Part shown: positions 35,635-44,784 of the stretch, in pieces
Layout: every line of letters begins with the position of its first letter
Position numbering within the stretch: the first letter of the stretch is position 1
Assembly (NCBI GenBank): GCA_050740315.1
Contig: JBOIDC010000002.1
Location: forward strand, 1-64,000
Direction of reading: 5' to 3'
Length of the DNA: 64,000 bases
Source: JACCYU01 sp050740315
Lineage (GTDB): Bacteria; Pseudomonadota; Gammaproteobacteria; JACCYU01
The notes under the pieces: generated by a model
The model's database searches: none
What the model was told of the DNA's origin: nothing
Seen by the model: only the letters and a program-made list of their open reading frames with translations
Program-made: the position numbers and the translations under genes

Positions 35635-36552
35635 TTAAGGTGGAAACACGCCGGTGGAGATGTAACGGTCGCCGCGGTCGCAGATGATCACCACAATCAG
35701 CGCGTTTTCGACCTCTTCGGACAGGCGCAGCGCCGCCGCCACCGCGCCGCCGGACGAGACACCGGCGAAGATGCCCTCTTCGGCCGCCAGCCGTCGCATC
35801 ATGTCCTCGGCCTCTTTCTCGTCGACGTCAATCTCGCGGTCCACGCGCTCGGGCTGATAGATTTTTGGCAAATACGCCTCTGGCCAGCGGCGGATGCCAG
35901 GGATGCGCGAACCCTCGGTCGGCTGCACGCCGACGATCTGAATGTCGGGGTTTCTCTCCTTCAGGAATCGGGACACACCCATGATGGTGCCGGTGGTGCC
36001 CATGGAACTCACGAAATGCGTGATCTCACCCCGCGTATCGCGCCAGATCTCGGGACCGGTGCCCTCGTAATGCGAGCGCGGATTGTCCTCGTTGGCGAAC
36101 TGGTCGAGCACCCGCCCCTTGCCTTCCTTGCTCATCTTTTCGGCCAGATCGCGCGCGCCTTCCATACCTTCGTCCTCGGAGACCAGAATGATCTCCGCAC
36201 CGAACGCCTTCATGGTCGCGCGCCGCTCGGCACTCATGTTTTCCGGCATGATGAGTACCATGCGATAACCCTTGATGGCGGCGGCCATCGCCAGCGCAAT
36301 GCCCGTGTTGCCGCTGGTGGCCTCGACCAGGGTATCGCCGGGGCGGATCTCGCCGCGCAGCTCGGCGTGTTTGATCATGCTGACCGCCGGCCGATCCTTG
36401 ACCGAACCGGCGGGATTGTTGCCTTCCAGCTTGGCCAGCAGCGTGTTGCGGTTGCCCGGCGTGATGCGCTGCAGCCGCACCAGCGGCGTGTTGCCGACGA
36501 ACGCTTCGAGCGTCGGAAAATCTATCGCGTGTCTGGCTAATTTCGCTTCCAT
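35635..36552 (-). CDS. cysM: Cysteine synthase B
   Basis: A PLP-dependent beta-elimination/replacement enzyme that makes cysteine (or S-sulfocysteine from thiosulfate) from O-acetylserine. The 305-residue protein has the PLP lysine in NPAGSVKDRPAVSMI, the substrate loop EATSGNTGIALAMAAA, the phosphate-binding SSMGTTGTIMGVSRFL and the CysM-type C-terminus DRGDRYISTGVFPP. That ending and the length favour CysM over CysK. Thiosulfate use would fit the sulfurtransferase at 48876-49691, but they are unlinked. Confidence 0.93.
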   Translation of the reverse strand: MEAKLARHAIDFPTLEAFVGNTPLVRLQRITPGNRNTLLAKLEGNNPAGSVKDRPAVSMIKHAELRGEIRPGDTLVEATSGNTGIALAMAAAIKGYRMVLIMPENMSAERRATMKAFGAEIILVSEDEGMEGARDLAEKMSKEGKGRVLDQFANEDNPRSHYEGTGPEIWRDTRGEITHFVSSMGTTGTIMGVSRFLKERNPDIQIVGVQPTEGSRIPGIRRWPEAYLPKIYQPERVDREIDVDEKEAEDMMRRLAAEEGIFAGVSSGGAVAAALRLSEEVENALIVVIICDRGDRYISTGVFPP

Positions 36553-36650
36553 AGCGTAATTTTACGGCGAAAACGGTGAGATAACACCAAGTCGGCGTGG
36601 CTGTTGCAAAGGTGCATGGTGGAGCCTTTTCGATGCGCGCCAGCGCGTGT

Positions 36651-36675
36651 GGTTCCGCGAATAACACGCGGAACC
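36651..36675 (-). terminator. Hairpin after pdxJ, likely terminator
   Basis: GGTTCCGCG (36651-36659) and CGCGGAACC (36667-36675) form a nine-pair stem with a seven-base loop, ten bases past the pdxJ stop. No U-tract follows on the minus strand, so termination is plausible but not certain. It also lies 99 bases upstream of the cysM start. Confidence 0.45.
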
Positions 36676-36685
36676 GCAGTGCTGC

Positions 36686-37456
36686 TCAGGGTTGCCGACC
36701 GCGCCCTGCCGCCATCGCCTGTTTCATCTCGTCGACTGCGGCGTGCAGACCGACAAACAACGCGCGCGCCACGATGGCGTGCCCGATGTTGAGTTCTTTT
36801 AACTGCGGAATGGCGGCGATGGCGCCGACGTTTGCGTAATGCAGGCCATGACCCGCGTTGACCTGAAGACCGGCGTTCGCCGCGTAGGCGGCGGTCTGCG
36901 TCAGCCGCTCCAGTTCCCGCGCCTGACGTTCGCCGGTCGCGTCGGCGTAGACGCCCGTGTGCAGTTCCACGATCGGCGCGCCGATTTCGCGCGTTAAATC
37001 GATGGCCTGCTCAGTCGGCTCTATGAATAGCGACACCTTTATGCCTGCCGCCGCAAGCCGCCGGCAGGCGTCCGTCAGACGCCGTTTGTTGCCGGCCAGA
37101 TCAAGCCCGCCTTCGGTGGTCAATTCCTCGCGCCGTTCCGGCACGATGCAACAGTAATCCGGCCGCAAGTCGATCGCGAGCGCGCCCATCGCTTCGGTGG
37201 CGGCCATTTCCAGGTTCATCGAGGTGGTGATTATCCGCCGCGCGGCGTAGACGTCCTCGGGCTGGATGTGGCGCCTGTCCTCGCGCAGATGCAGCGTGAT
37301 GCCGTCGGCGCCCGCGCGTTCCGAGATCCGCACCGCCTCCATCACGTCCGGATACGGCGTGAACCGCGCCTGTCGGATGGTGGCGACGTGGTCGAGATTC
37401 ACGCCGAGCCGCAAGTTGCCGATAGTCGTCGCCATCTTCTTCGTTCGCGGGTTCAT
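36686..37456 (-). CDS. pdxJ: Pyridoxine 5'-phosphate synthase
   Basis: Condenses aminohydroxyacetone phosphate with DXP to form pyridoxine phosphate. The TIM-barrel protein shows LGVNLDHVATIRQARFTPYP, GADGITLHLREDRRHIQPED, NLEMAATEAM and LQVNAGHGLHYANVGAI. I chose the ATG at 37456, which overlaps the recO stop as ATGA and suggests coupling (256 residues). The ATG at 37435 (MATTIGNLRLGVNLDH, 249 residues) is closer to E. coli PdxJ in length and may be the real start. Its substrate DXP is also the Dxr substrate. Order era-recO-pdxJ is conserved. Confidence 0.94.
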   Translation of the reverse strand: MNPRTKKMATTIGNLRLGVNLDHVATIRQARFTPYPDVMEAVRISERAGADGITLHLREDRRHIQPEDVYAARRIITTSMNLEMAATEAMGALAIDLRPDYCCIVPERREELTTEGGLDLAGNKRRLTDACRRLAAAGIKVSLFIEPTEQAIDLTREIGAPIVELHTGVYADATGERQARELERLTQTAAYAANAGLQVNAGHGLHYANVGAIAAIPQLKELNIGHAIVARALFVGLHAAVDEMKQAMAAGRGRQP

Positions 37457-38166
37457 CCGTCGGCGAGATATTTCATGATCTCGCGGCTGATCAACGGCTT
37501 GCCGCGCAGCTGATAGTCGATGATGCCTCTCAGCAACACGCGGGATTCCCTCGCCAGCGCAGCATCCAGAACCCGCAAGGCGCGCAACGCCTGCAAGGTC
37601 TTGCCGCTGACCACAGGCTGCGGGCATTCGGCGTCCAGCGCGCAGGGCACCGGTCCGCGTTCGTTATCGTAATAATAATAGGCCGCGGGATCGATCGCGC
37701 GTTCGCCGGCCGCCTCGCCATCGAGCTGCGGGCCATAGCCGCTCGCTTTAAGCAGATAAAGCTCGAAGCGTCGCAGCGACGGTTCGACCGCGGCCTGCGC
37801 GCTCAGCTCCGCCAAGGTTGATGCGTAACACCGGTAAAGCTCCTCTGCGGGGCTGTTGCGCGGCAGCAGATTCATCAACAGTTCGTTGAGATAGAGTCCG
37901 CAGATCTTGAGCCTGGGCGTGGCCAACCGGATCGCGCCGGTGATTTCCAGATCGGTGAGCGTATGCAGCTCGCCTCTGCCGCCCCAGGATACGCGCAACT
38001 CGCGGAAAGACTGCAACTGGGCCGCGCGCCTGGGCGAACGCTTCGCGCCCTTGTAGATCAGGCCGATGCGCCCGTGCTCGAAGGTCAGCATTTCCAGCAA
38101 GGCGCTGGTCTCGCGATACGGCCGCGCATGCAGTAAAAAAGCCGGCTGATGGATGACTCTGGGCAT
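37453..38166 (-). CDS. recO: DNA repair protein RecO
   Basis: Loads RecA onto SSB-coated single strands with RecR, which is encoded at 53602-54201. The 237-residue product has an N-terminal OB fold (FLLHARPYRETSALLEMLTF, then HGRIGLIYKGAKRSP) and a helical domain with LNELLMNLLPRNSPAEELYR, followed by CYASTLAEL. The C-terminal part ends SREIMKYLADG. It starts seven bases after the era stop and overlaps pdxJ. Confidence 0.94.
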   Translation of the reverse strand: MPRVIHQPAFLLHARPYRETSALLEMLTFEHGRIGLIYKGAKRSPRRAAQLQSFRELRVSWGGRGELHTLTDLEITGAIRLATPRLKICGLYLNELLMNLLPRNSPAEELYRCYASTLAELSAQAAVEPSLRRFELYLLKASGYGPQLDGEAAGERAIDPAAYYYYDNERGPVPCALDAECPQPVVSGKTLQALRALRVLDAALARESRVLLRGIIDYQLRGKPLISREIMKYLADG

Positions 38167-38172
38167 CGATGC

Positions 38173-39069
38173 TCAGCTCGTCAGCGCGCCGACAATGCGC
38201 GCGTCATCCTGCCAGCCGGGCCTGACCTTGACCCACAGACTCAGATAGCAGCGCCGGTTCAGAAAGCCTTCGATCGCGGCGCGCGCGCGGCTGCCGATCC
38301 TTTTCAGCGCGTGTCCGGATCTGCCGATAACGATCGCCTTGTGGCTCTCGCGCGCGACCCAGATGGTCGCGGCGATGGAGGTGAGTTGGCCGCGCTCTTC
38401 GTAGGCTGATATCTCGACGTACACCGAATACGGCAGCTCGGCCGCCAGGCGGCGCATCAATTGCTCGCGGATCAACTCGCTCACGATGAAACGCTCGTCA
38501 CGATCGGACAGCTGATCTTCGGGATAGATAAAGGCGTCCACACAAGGCATAAGCTTGACGATTTCGGCCTTCAGCGCGTCGACGTTGTCGCCTTTGACAG
38601 CGGAGACCGGTATCAGCGCGGCGAAGCTGAACTTGTCGCGCATGGTCGCCAGCCACGGCAACAGGGCCTGCTTGTCGAGCAGTCTATCCACCTTGTTGAT
38701 GCACAGCAGACAAGGTTTGCCGGCGACGGCCAGCATGCCGATGATTCGATCCTCTTCGCCGCCCCAGTGGCCGGTCTCGACCACCAGCACCACCGCGTCC
38801 ACATCATTGAGCGCCGCCGCCGCACTTTTGTTCATGGCCGCATTCAGCAGATGAGTGTCCCTGACATGAATGCCTGGCGTGTCGACGAATACGATCTGCG
38901 CGTTGTGTCCGGTCAGGATGCCGCGGATGTTCTGGCGCGTGGTCTGGGGCTTATCGGCGGTGGACGAAATCTTGGCGCCGACCAGTCTGTTCAACAGTGT
39001 CGACTTGCCGACGTTCGAGCGGCCAAGCAGCGCGCAGTATCCGCCGCGCAGCGATTCAGAACCGTTCAT
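38173..39069 (-). CDS. era: GTPase Era
   Basis: A ribosome-biogenesis GTPase that binds 16S rRNA near its 3' end. The 298-residue protein has the P-loop GRSNVGKSTLLNRLVG, switch II VDTPGIHV, NKVD in CINKVDRLLDKQALLPW and a C-terminal KH domain (HKAIVIGRSGHALKRIGSRA). The start overlaps the rnc stop by four bases (ATGA), the usual translational coupling of these genes. Confidence 0.96.
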   Translation of the reverse strand: MNGSESLRGGYCALLGRSNVGKSTLLNRLVGAKISSTADKPQTTRQNIRGILTGHNAQIVFVDTPGIHVRDTHLLNAAMNKSAAAALNDVDAVVLVVETGHWGGEEDRIIGMLAVAGKPCLLCINKVDRLLDKQALLPWLATMRDKFSFAALIPVSAVKGDNVDALKAEIVKLMPCVDAFIYPEDQLSDRDERFIVSELIREQLMRRLAAELPYSVYVEISAYEERGQLTSIAATIWVARESHKAIVIGRSGHALKRIGSRARAAIEGFLNRRCYLSLWVKVRPGWQDDARIVGALTS

Positions 39070-39752
39070 GCGCGCTCATCATGCCGCGCCTGGATCATGT
39101 CCAGCGCCTTGGCCGCCGCCCGCTGCTCGGCTTCGCGTTTCGAACTGCCCTTGCCGATCGTTTCTATGGCGCAGTCGCGCAACTGACAGCGTATGGCGAA
39201 ATGCTGCGCGTGCGCCGCGCCGCTGACCTCGTGCAGCCGGTAATCCGGCAGCGGCAGATTGCGCGACTGCAGAAACTCCTGCAGGCGGGTTTTGGAATCT
39301 TTCAGTTGCTCGGGCGACGGCAAATGCGCATTGCGCGTCTGGAACAAACCCAGCACGAACGCGCGCGCGTCCTCAAGCCCTCTTTCCAGGTAAACCGCGC
39401 CCACGATCGCCTCCAGCGCGTCGGCCAGGATCGTGTCCCGCCGATGTCCGCCGGTCTTGAGTTCACCCGGGCCCAGCACGATCAGGTCGGTCAGGTTCAG
39501 CTCCCTGGCGATTTCGGCCAGCGTTTCCTTGCGCACCAGATAGGCGCGCAGCCGGCTTAAATCACCTTCGCTGGCGTGCGCGTGGGCACGGAACAAATGC
39601 TCGGCGATGAGCATGCCCAGCACCGCGTCGCCCAGATATTCCAGTCTTTCGTTGTTGTTGCCGCCCGCGCTTCGGTGCGTCAGCGCCGCCTGGAACGAGG
39701 GGGAGGCGAGCATCTGCGTATCCAGCCACGTCGATAGTCGGTAATTCTTCAT
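39066..39752 (-). CDS. rnc: Ribonuclease III
   Basis: Cuts double-stranded RNA in rRNA processing and mRNA control. The 228-residue protein has the signature NNERLEYLGDAVLGMLIAEH, a second acidic site in ILADALEAIVGAVYLERGLE and a C-terminal double-stranded-RNA-binding domain (TRLQEFLQSRNLPLPDYRL to AEQRAAAKALDMIQ). It starts just before the DUF4845 gene ends (three bases apart) and overlaps era. Confidence 0.96.
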   Translation of the reverse strand: MKNYRLSTWLDTQMLASPSFQAALTHRSAGGNNNERLEYLGDAVLGMLIAEHLFRAHAHASEGDLSRLRAYLVRKETLAEIARELNLTDLIVLGPGELKTGGHRRDTILADALEAIVGAVYLERGLEDARAFVLGLFQTRNAHLPSPEQLKDSKTRLQEFLQSRNLPLPDYRLHEVSGAAHAQHFAIRCQLRDCAIETIGKGSSKREAEQRAAAKALDMIQARHDERA

Positions 39753-39755
39753 CCG

Positions 39756-40145
39756 CTACTGGTTCTGTTGAGTCGCGTCCCCCAGCGTCTCGGCGGGCGC
39801 GAATTTGGCAACCACGTCGAGATTGCCAAGCAGCTTGGTGCGCGCCTCATAAGTGATGCCGATGGTGGTGACGCCACGGTCCCGCCTGTAAACAAAATGC
39901 TCCCGCTTGATGTTGTCCACGTCATTGATATCCAGACGCTTGTCTATGCTCGCCCAGATCTGATTCGGATTCCGGTCGGTGCCGCGCGACTCGTTGGCCA
40001 CCTCGTTAAGAATGGTTTTGACCGTGTAGGCATTGATATAAATCGGCACCAGTCGGATGCCAATAGTGATGGCAAACCCCACCACCACCAGCACGATCAA
40101 AATAAAAACCAGTGAAGCGCCCCGTTGTCTATTTGGCCCGTGCAT
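39756..40145 (-). CDS. DUF4845 membrane protein
   Basis: A 129-residue protein with a short basic N-terminus, one membrane helix (ASLVFILIVLVVVGFAITIG, residues 10-29) and a small outer domain containing VPIYINAYTVKTILNEVANE, then DNIKREHFVYRRDRGVTTIG. The gene sits between lepB and rnc, the position where DUF4845 genes are regularly found in gamma- and betaproteobacteria. The function is unknown; the pseudopilin-like N-terminus and neighbours suggest an envelope role, which is inference only. Confidence 0.85.
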   Translation of the reverse strand: MHGPNRQRGASLVFILIVLVVVGFAITIGIRLVPIYINAYTVKTILNEVANESRGTDRNPNQIWASIDKRLDINDVDNIKREHFVYRRDRGVTTIGITYEARTKLLGNLDVVAKFAPAETLGDATQQNQ

Positions 40146-40211
40146 GGTCTTCCCCCGTCAATGCGCACAAACGCGCGATAGATATTGTAATGCGGGCCGG
40201 ACAGTGCGTCG

Positions 40212-41057
40212 CTAGTCAATGCGGTCGCCGATGCGCGTGAAATCGAATACCCCGCCCTGCATGTCCCAGTTGAGCCAGATCAGAAACGCTTTGCCCACCA
40301 GATTCTCGTCCGGCACGAAACCCCAGAAACGGCTGTCGTTGCTGTTGTCGCGGTTGTCGCCCATCACGAAATACTGGTCCGGCGGGACGATGTATTCGCC
40401 CTCCATGCCCGGCTGTCCCGGCTCCAGCAGGATACGGTGTTTGACGTCCCCCAGCTTTTCCATCGCGACCGTGGCGCCGTTCATGGCCATACCGCTGCCC
40501 ATGGCGTCGTACTGGCCTATCGGTTGCTGCGGCGCCCGCTTGCCGTTGATATACAGGACCTTGTTGTAATAGCCGACGTGGTCGCCCGGCAGCCCGACGA
40601 CCCGTTTGATATAGTCGTCGGTGGGGTGTTCCGGATAGCGAAACACGACCACGTCGCCGCGCTGGGGGCCGCCGGTTTCGATAAGCTTGGTGCCAGTCAC
40701 CGGCAGGCGGATATCGTAGGCGAATTTGCTCACCAGGATAAAATCGCCCACCAGCAGGGTCGGCATCATCGAACCCGACGGAATCCGAAACGGTTCCGCG
40801 ACGAAACCGCGCAGCAGCAACACGATCAACAACACGGGGAAAAACGATTTCGAATACTCGACATACCAGGCGTCTTTGTGCGCATCGCGCTGACCTGCGC
40901 CACGCGCCCCGGGAGGTGCCGTTTCTGCGCCTTCCTGCACAATGTCGTGCGACACCGAGGCTTCGGCGGACCTGGCCTGCCACAGGCGATCCAGAAGCCA
41001 TATGCCGCCCGTTAACAGCGTGCCGATCACCAGCACCAGTTCCAAATCGAAATTCAT
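40212..41057 (-). CDS. lepB: Signal peptidase I
   Basis: Removes signal peptides from exported proteins at the outer face of the inner membrane. From the ATG at about 41057 it has 281 residues (a TTG two codons earlier is possible). An N-terminal helix (LVLVIGTLLTGGIWLLDRLW) and a second hydrophobic segment (FFPVLLIVLLLRGFVAEPF) precede the catalytic serine in RIPSGSMMPTLLVGDFILV. The general-base lysine is in DDYIKRVVGLPGDHVGYYN. GDNRDNSNDSRFWGFVPD (box E) is complete. It lies 21 bases after lepA. Confidence 0.95.
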   Translation of the reverse strand: MNFDLELVLVIGTLLTGGIWLLDRLWQARSAEASVSHDIVQEGAETAPPGARGAGQRDAHKDAWYVEYSKSFFPVLLIVLLLRGFVAEPFRIPSGSMMPTLLVGDFILVSKFAYDIRLPVTGTKLIETGGPQRGDVVVFRYPEHPTDDYIKRVVGLPGDHVGYYNKVLYINGKRAPQQPIGQYDAMGSGMAMNGATVAMEKLGDVKHRILLEPGQPGMEGEYIVPPDQYFVMGDNRDNSNDSRFWGFVPDENLVGKAFLIWLNWDMQGGVFDFTRIGDRID

Positions 41058-41078
41058 GAGCAATCCGTACGTTTAGCG

Positions 41079-42869
41079 TTATTTGTCCACCTGCAGCACG
41101 GCAAGGAACGCCTCCTGCGGGATTTCGACCCTGCCGATCTGCTTCATGCGTTTCTTGCCCGCCTTCTGTTTTTCCAGCAGCTTGCGTTTGCGGGTCACGT
41201 CGCCGCCATAACACTTGGCGGTAACATTTTTGCGTAACGCCTTGATGCTGCTGCGCGCGATGATGTGCGAACCGATCGCGGCCTGGATCGCGACATCGAA
41301 CATCTGCCGCGGGATGATCTTCTGCATGCGTTCGGCCAGTTCCCGGCCGCGCGCCTGCGACTTGTCCTTGTGCACGATCACCGACAGCGCGTCGACGCGC
41401 TCGCCGTTGATGAGAATATCGACCTTGACCAGCGGCGCCGCCTGAAAATGCAGCGGCTGATAGTCGAACGAGGCGAACCCGCGGCTGACCGATTTCAGCC
41501 GATCGAAAAAATCCAGCACGATTTCGCTCAACGGCAATTCATAGCCGAGCTGTATCTGCTTGCCAAAGTAATGCATGCGCGTCTGTACGCCGCGTTTCTC
41601 CACGCACAGGCCGATCACGTTACCGATGTAGTCATGCGGCACCAGAATGGTCGCCGCCACGATCGGCTCCCTGATCTCGGCAATCGTGTTGGGCGCGGGC
41701 AGTTCGGCGGGATTGTGGATGTTCAGCGCCTCGCCTTTGGTGGTGTGCACCTCGTAGACCACCGTCGGCGCGGTGGTAATCAGGTCCAGGTTGTACTCGC
41801 GCTCCAGGCGCGCCTGCACGATCTCCATGTGCAAGAGCCCCAGAAATCCGCAGCGAAAGCCGAAGCCGAGCGCGTGCGAAGTCTCCGGTTCGAAACTGAG
41901 CGCGGAATCGTTCAGCCGCAAACGCTCCAGGGCCTCACGAAACCGCTCGAAGTCGTCCGCGCTGGCGGGGAACATACCGGCAAACACGTTCGGCTGCACG
42001 TCCTTGAAGCCGGGCAAGGGCTTTGCGGCGGGGCGCTCGGCCGAGGTCAGGGTATCGCCGATCTTCGCGCCGTCGATGTCCTTGATGCCGGCGATCAGAT
42101 AGCCGACCTCGCCCGCACGCAAGGCGTCCTTGGCCTGGCGCTTGGGGCTGAAGATGCCGACGCTCTCGACCTGATAGCTGCGAGCCTGCGACATCGCCAT
42201 GATCTTCTGCTTGGGTCGAACCTCGCCGTCCATGATCCGCACCAGCACCACCACGCCGGTGTAGCTGTCGAACCAGGAATCCACGATCAGGGCCTTCAGC
42301 GGGGCCTGGACGTCGCCCTGCGGGGGCGGAATGCGCACGATCAGGTTTTCCAGCAGATCGCCTACGCCCTCGCCGGTCTTGGCGCTGACCCGCGCCGCGT
42401 GCGAGGCGTCGATGCCGATAACGTCCTCGATTTCCCTGATCACGCGGTCGGGCTCCGCGGCCGGCAGATCGATCTTGTTGATCACCGGCAGCACTTCCAG
42501 CCCCTGATCGATGGCGGTATAGGAATTCGCCACGCTCTGCGCCTCCACGCCCTGCGAGGCGTCGACCACCAGCAGCGCGCCTTCGCAGGCGACCAGCGAA
42601 CGCGAGACTTCGTAAGAGAAATCGACGTGGCCCGGCGTGTCGATGAGATTCAGCAGATAGGTGCAGCCATCATTGGCGCGGTAATTGAGCGACACCGCAT
42701 GCGCCTTGATGGTGATGCCGCGCTCTTTCTCCAGGTCCATGGAATCCAGCACCTGCGCGCGCATCTCGCGCATCGATAAGCCCTCGCAATGCTGGATAAA
42801 CCGGTCCGCAAGGGTCGACTTGCCGTGGTCGATGTGCGCGATGATGGAAAAATTTCGTATATTTTGCAT
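41079..42869 (-). CDS. lepA: Elongation factor 4 (LepA)
   Basis: A ribosome-bound GTPase acting in initiation or back-translocation. The 596-residue protein starts MQNIRNFSIIAHIDHGKSTL, with the G1 loop in AHIDHGKST, G3 LIDTPGHVDF and G4 in LPVINKIDLPAAEPDRVI. The C-terminal LepA-specific domain ends LEKQKAGKKRMKQIGRVEIP, followed by QEAFLAVLQVDK. A 104-base gap separates it from mucD. Order lepA-lepB-rnc-era-recO-pdxJ matches E. coli. Confidence 0.96.
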   Translation of the reverse strand: MQNIRNFSIIAHIDHGKSTLADRFIQHCEGLSMREMRAQVLDSMDLEKERGITIKAHAVSLNYRANDGCTYLLNLIDTPGHVDFSYEVSRSLVACEGALLVVDASQGVEAQSVANSYTAIDQGLEVLPVINKIDLPAAEPDRVIREIEDVIGIDASHAARVSAKTGEGVGDLLENLIVRIPPPQGDVQAPLKALIVDSWFDSYTGVVVLVRIMDGEVRPKQKIMAMSQARSYQVESVGIFSPKRQAKDALRAGEVGYLIAGIKDIDGAKIGDTLTSAERPAAKPLPGFKDVQPNVFAGMFPASADDFERFREALERLRLNDSALSFEPETSHALGFGFRCGFLGLLHMEIVQARLEREYNLDLITTAPTVVYEVHTTKGEALNIHNPAELPAPNTIAEIREPIVAATILVPHDYIGNVIGLCVEKRGVQTRMHYFGKQIQLGYELPLSEIVLDFFDRLKSVSRGFASFDYQPLHFQAAPLVKVDILINGERVDALSVIVHKDKSQARGRELAERMQKIIPRQMFDVAIQAAIGSHIIARSSIKALRKNVTAKCYGGDVTRKRKLLEKQKAGKKRMKQIGRVEIPQEAFLAVLQVDK

Positions 42870-42973
42870 TCGTCCTTACAACAAGGCCCGATGTCGACCA
42901 CCCATCAGGCCCTGACCAAAGCTCGATTTCGATTGAACGGCGCGTAGTATACCGCCGCCGCACCGTGGGATGC

Positions 42974-44389
42974 TCAATCGGGTATTTTCAATGCCAGAAA
43001 CTCCGGTCCCTGCCGCCGCTGCACGAGCACGGAGGCGAATCTGTTCCTGGGCAATTCGGCAATGATCGCCCTGAACTGCGCCACGGTGGCCACTTCTTCA
43101 TTATTGATCATGCGCACGATGTCGCCCTTGCGCACGCCCGCGTCCCGCGCCGGACCATCCTCCACCGCCACGACGCGCAAGCCCACCGCGTCGTCCCCCA
43201 GCTCGCGCTGCTGCTCTGGGGTGAGTGGCCGTAACTCAAGACCCAGTACCACGTCACTGGTGTCCGGCGCCTCGGTTCGGGAGCGATCCAGGGCCTCGGA
43301 TTCCTCGCCGGGCAGCGCGCCGATGCGCACCGGCCGCGTGATCTTACGGCCGTCTCGCAGGATGACCAGTTCAACCCGCTCGCCGGCGCGGGTACCGCCA
43401 ACCATCGGCGGCAGGGCTGCGGAGCTGAGCACGGCGCGGCCATTGAAAGACAGAATAATGTCCCCCACGCGCAGGTCGCTCTCCCGCGCGGGGCTGTTTG
43501 GCAGCAGCATGGTAACCAGTGCGCCGCTGGGCTTTTCCATGTTGAATGATTCCGCCAGTTCGCGCGTGACCTCCTGGATGTAGACCCCCAGCCAACCACG
43601 CGATACGAAACCGTGGGTCTTCAGTTGCCGGACCACATCCATCGCCACCTCGATCGGGATCGCGAACGACAGCCCCATGAAGCCGCCCGTCCGGCTGAAG
43701 ATCTGCGAATTGATCCCCACCACCTCGCCATCGAGATTGAACAGCGGGCCGCCCGAATTGCCCGGATTGATCGCGACGTCGGTTTGAATGAACGGGACAT
43801 AGTTCTCGCTGGGCAGGCTGCGGCCCTTGGCGCTGACGATGCCAGCGGTGACCGAATGATCGAAGCCAAACGGCGAGCCGATGGCCAGCACCCATTCGCC
43901 CGGTTTCAAGTCTCTGGAACTGCCCAGGTTCAAAACCGGCAGGTTGTCCGCCTCGATCTTGAGCAGCGCGATATCGCTATGGGCGTCGTGCCCGATCTCC
44001 TTGGCCAGCAACTCGCGGCGGTCGCTGAGCCGCACAACAATTTCGTCGGCGTCCTCCACGACGTGACGATTGGTAATGACATAGCCGTCGCTGGACACGA
44101 TAAAGCCCGAGCCCAGCGACTCCTCGCCGTAGGGCGCACGGTCGCCGTCTCGATCGCCAAAGAAGCGGCGCAACCAGTCGTTCAAGGGGTTATCTTCGGG
44201 CAGTTCCGGGATGTCGAAATCGGGCGGCAGTTTCGGTAATGGCTCTTGCTGCCGACTGGTGCTGATGTTGACCACGCCAGCGGCATTGTCTTCGACCAGA
44301 CCAATGAAATCGGGCAGCCCGCGATGCGCGTGAGCCGCCGACAGGCTCGTATACAAAACCAATCCCAGGACAACATTCCACCTTCGCAT
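42974..44389 (-). CDS. mucD: Periplasmic Do-type serine protease (MucD/DegP-like)
   Basis: Degrades misfolded envelope proteins and restrains sigma-E activation. The 471-residue precursor has a signal peptide (to about residue 22), the trypsin-like domain with H109 (ITNRHVV), D139 (HSDIALLKI) and S212 (NPGNSGGPLF), and two PDZ domains (second near GLRVVAVEDGPARDAGVRKG). All catalytic residues are present. It follows rseB in the place of Pseudomonas mucD, so I prefer that name to degP or degQ. Confidence 0.92.
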   Translation of the reverse strand: MRRWNVVLGLVLYTSLSAAHAHRGLPDFIGLVEDNAAGVVNISTSRQQEPLPKLPPDFDIPELPEDNPLNDWLRRFFGDRDGDRAPYGEESLGSGFIVSSDGYVITNRHVVEDADEIVVRLSDRRELLAKEIGHDAHSDIALLKIEADNLPVLNLGSSRDLKPGEWVLAIGSPFGFDHSVTAGIVSAKGRSLPSENYVPFIQTDVAINPGNSGGPLFNLDGEVVGINSQIFSRTGGFMGLSFAIPIEVAMDVVRQLKTHGFVSRGWLGVYIQEVTRELAESFNMEKPSGALVTMLLPNSPARESDLRVGDIILSFNGRAVLSSAALPPMVGGTRAGERVELVILRDGRKITRPVRIGALPGEESEALDRSRTEAPDTSDVVLGLELRPLTPEQQRELGDDAVGLRVVAVEDGPARDAGVRKGDIVRMINNEEVATVAQFRAIIAELPRNRFASVLVQRRQGPEFLALKIPD

Positions 44390-44784
44390 CGCAGCACCTG
44401 TTAACCGCCGTGCAAACGGGCAATTAATTGTAAAGCGGGATCAAACGCTTATCCCAATGATCTCCGCGGCATCTGGAATTCCACCCCAGCGGAGATTTCC
44501 ACAGTCTGTGCGGTGGATGCATGCCAGATTAACATGGATTGAAACGCGCGAGCTTCACCGCTTTGGTCCAAGGCCCGGCGCAGACGCTGACCCGCGTTGC
44601 CCGATGAAGCCGAGGCCAAATCGGCTGGGCGCGGAACCCACGCCCAGTGCCGAAAAGACGATGCGAAGTTACACAGACTTTGTGGCTGGCCGGAGAGTAA
44701 CCCGTCTGGCAAGCTTACCCGCTGCCAGCCGGGCGCAAATCAACGTTTATCCTGCAACGCCCAGGCGCCGTCTAGCGCCACGCT
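44390..44784. other. 395-base gap between rseB and mucD; no gene supported
   Basis: In Pseudomonas mucC (rseC) lies here between mucB and mucD. No frame on the minus strand carries the cysteine-containing SoxR-reducing/RseC pattern. The open frames present (44449-44712 minus, 44457-44828 plus) have no recognisable family and poor starts. I see no terminator or promoter clear enough to call. Confidence 0.5.
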
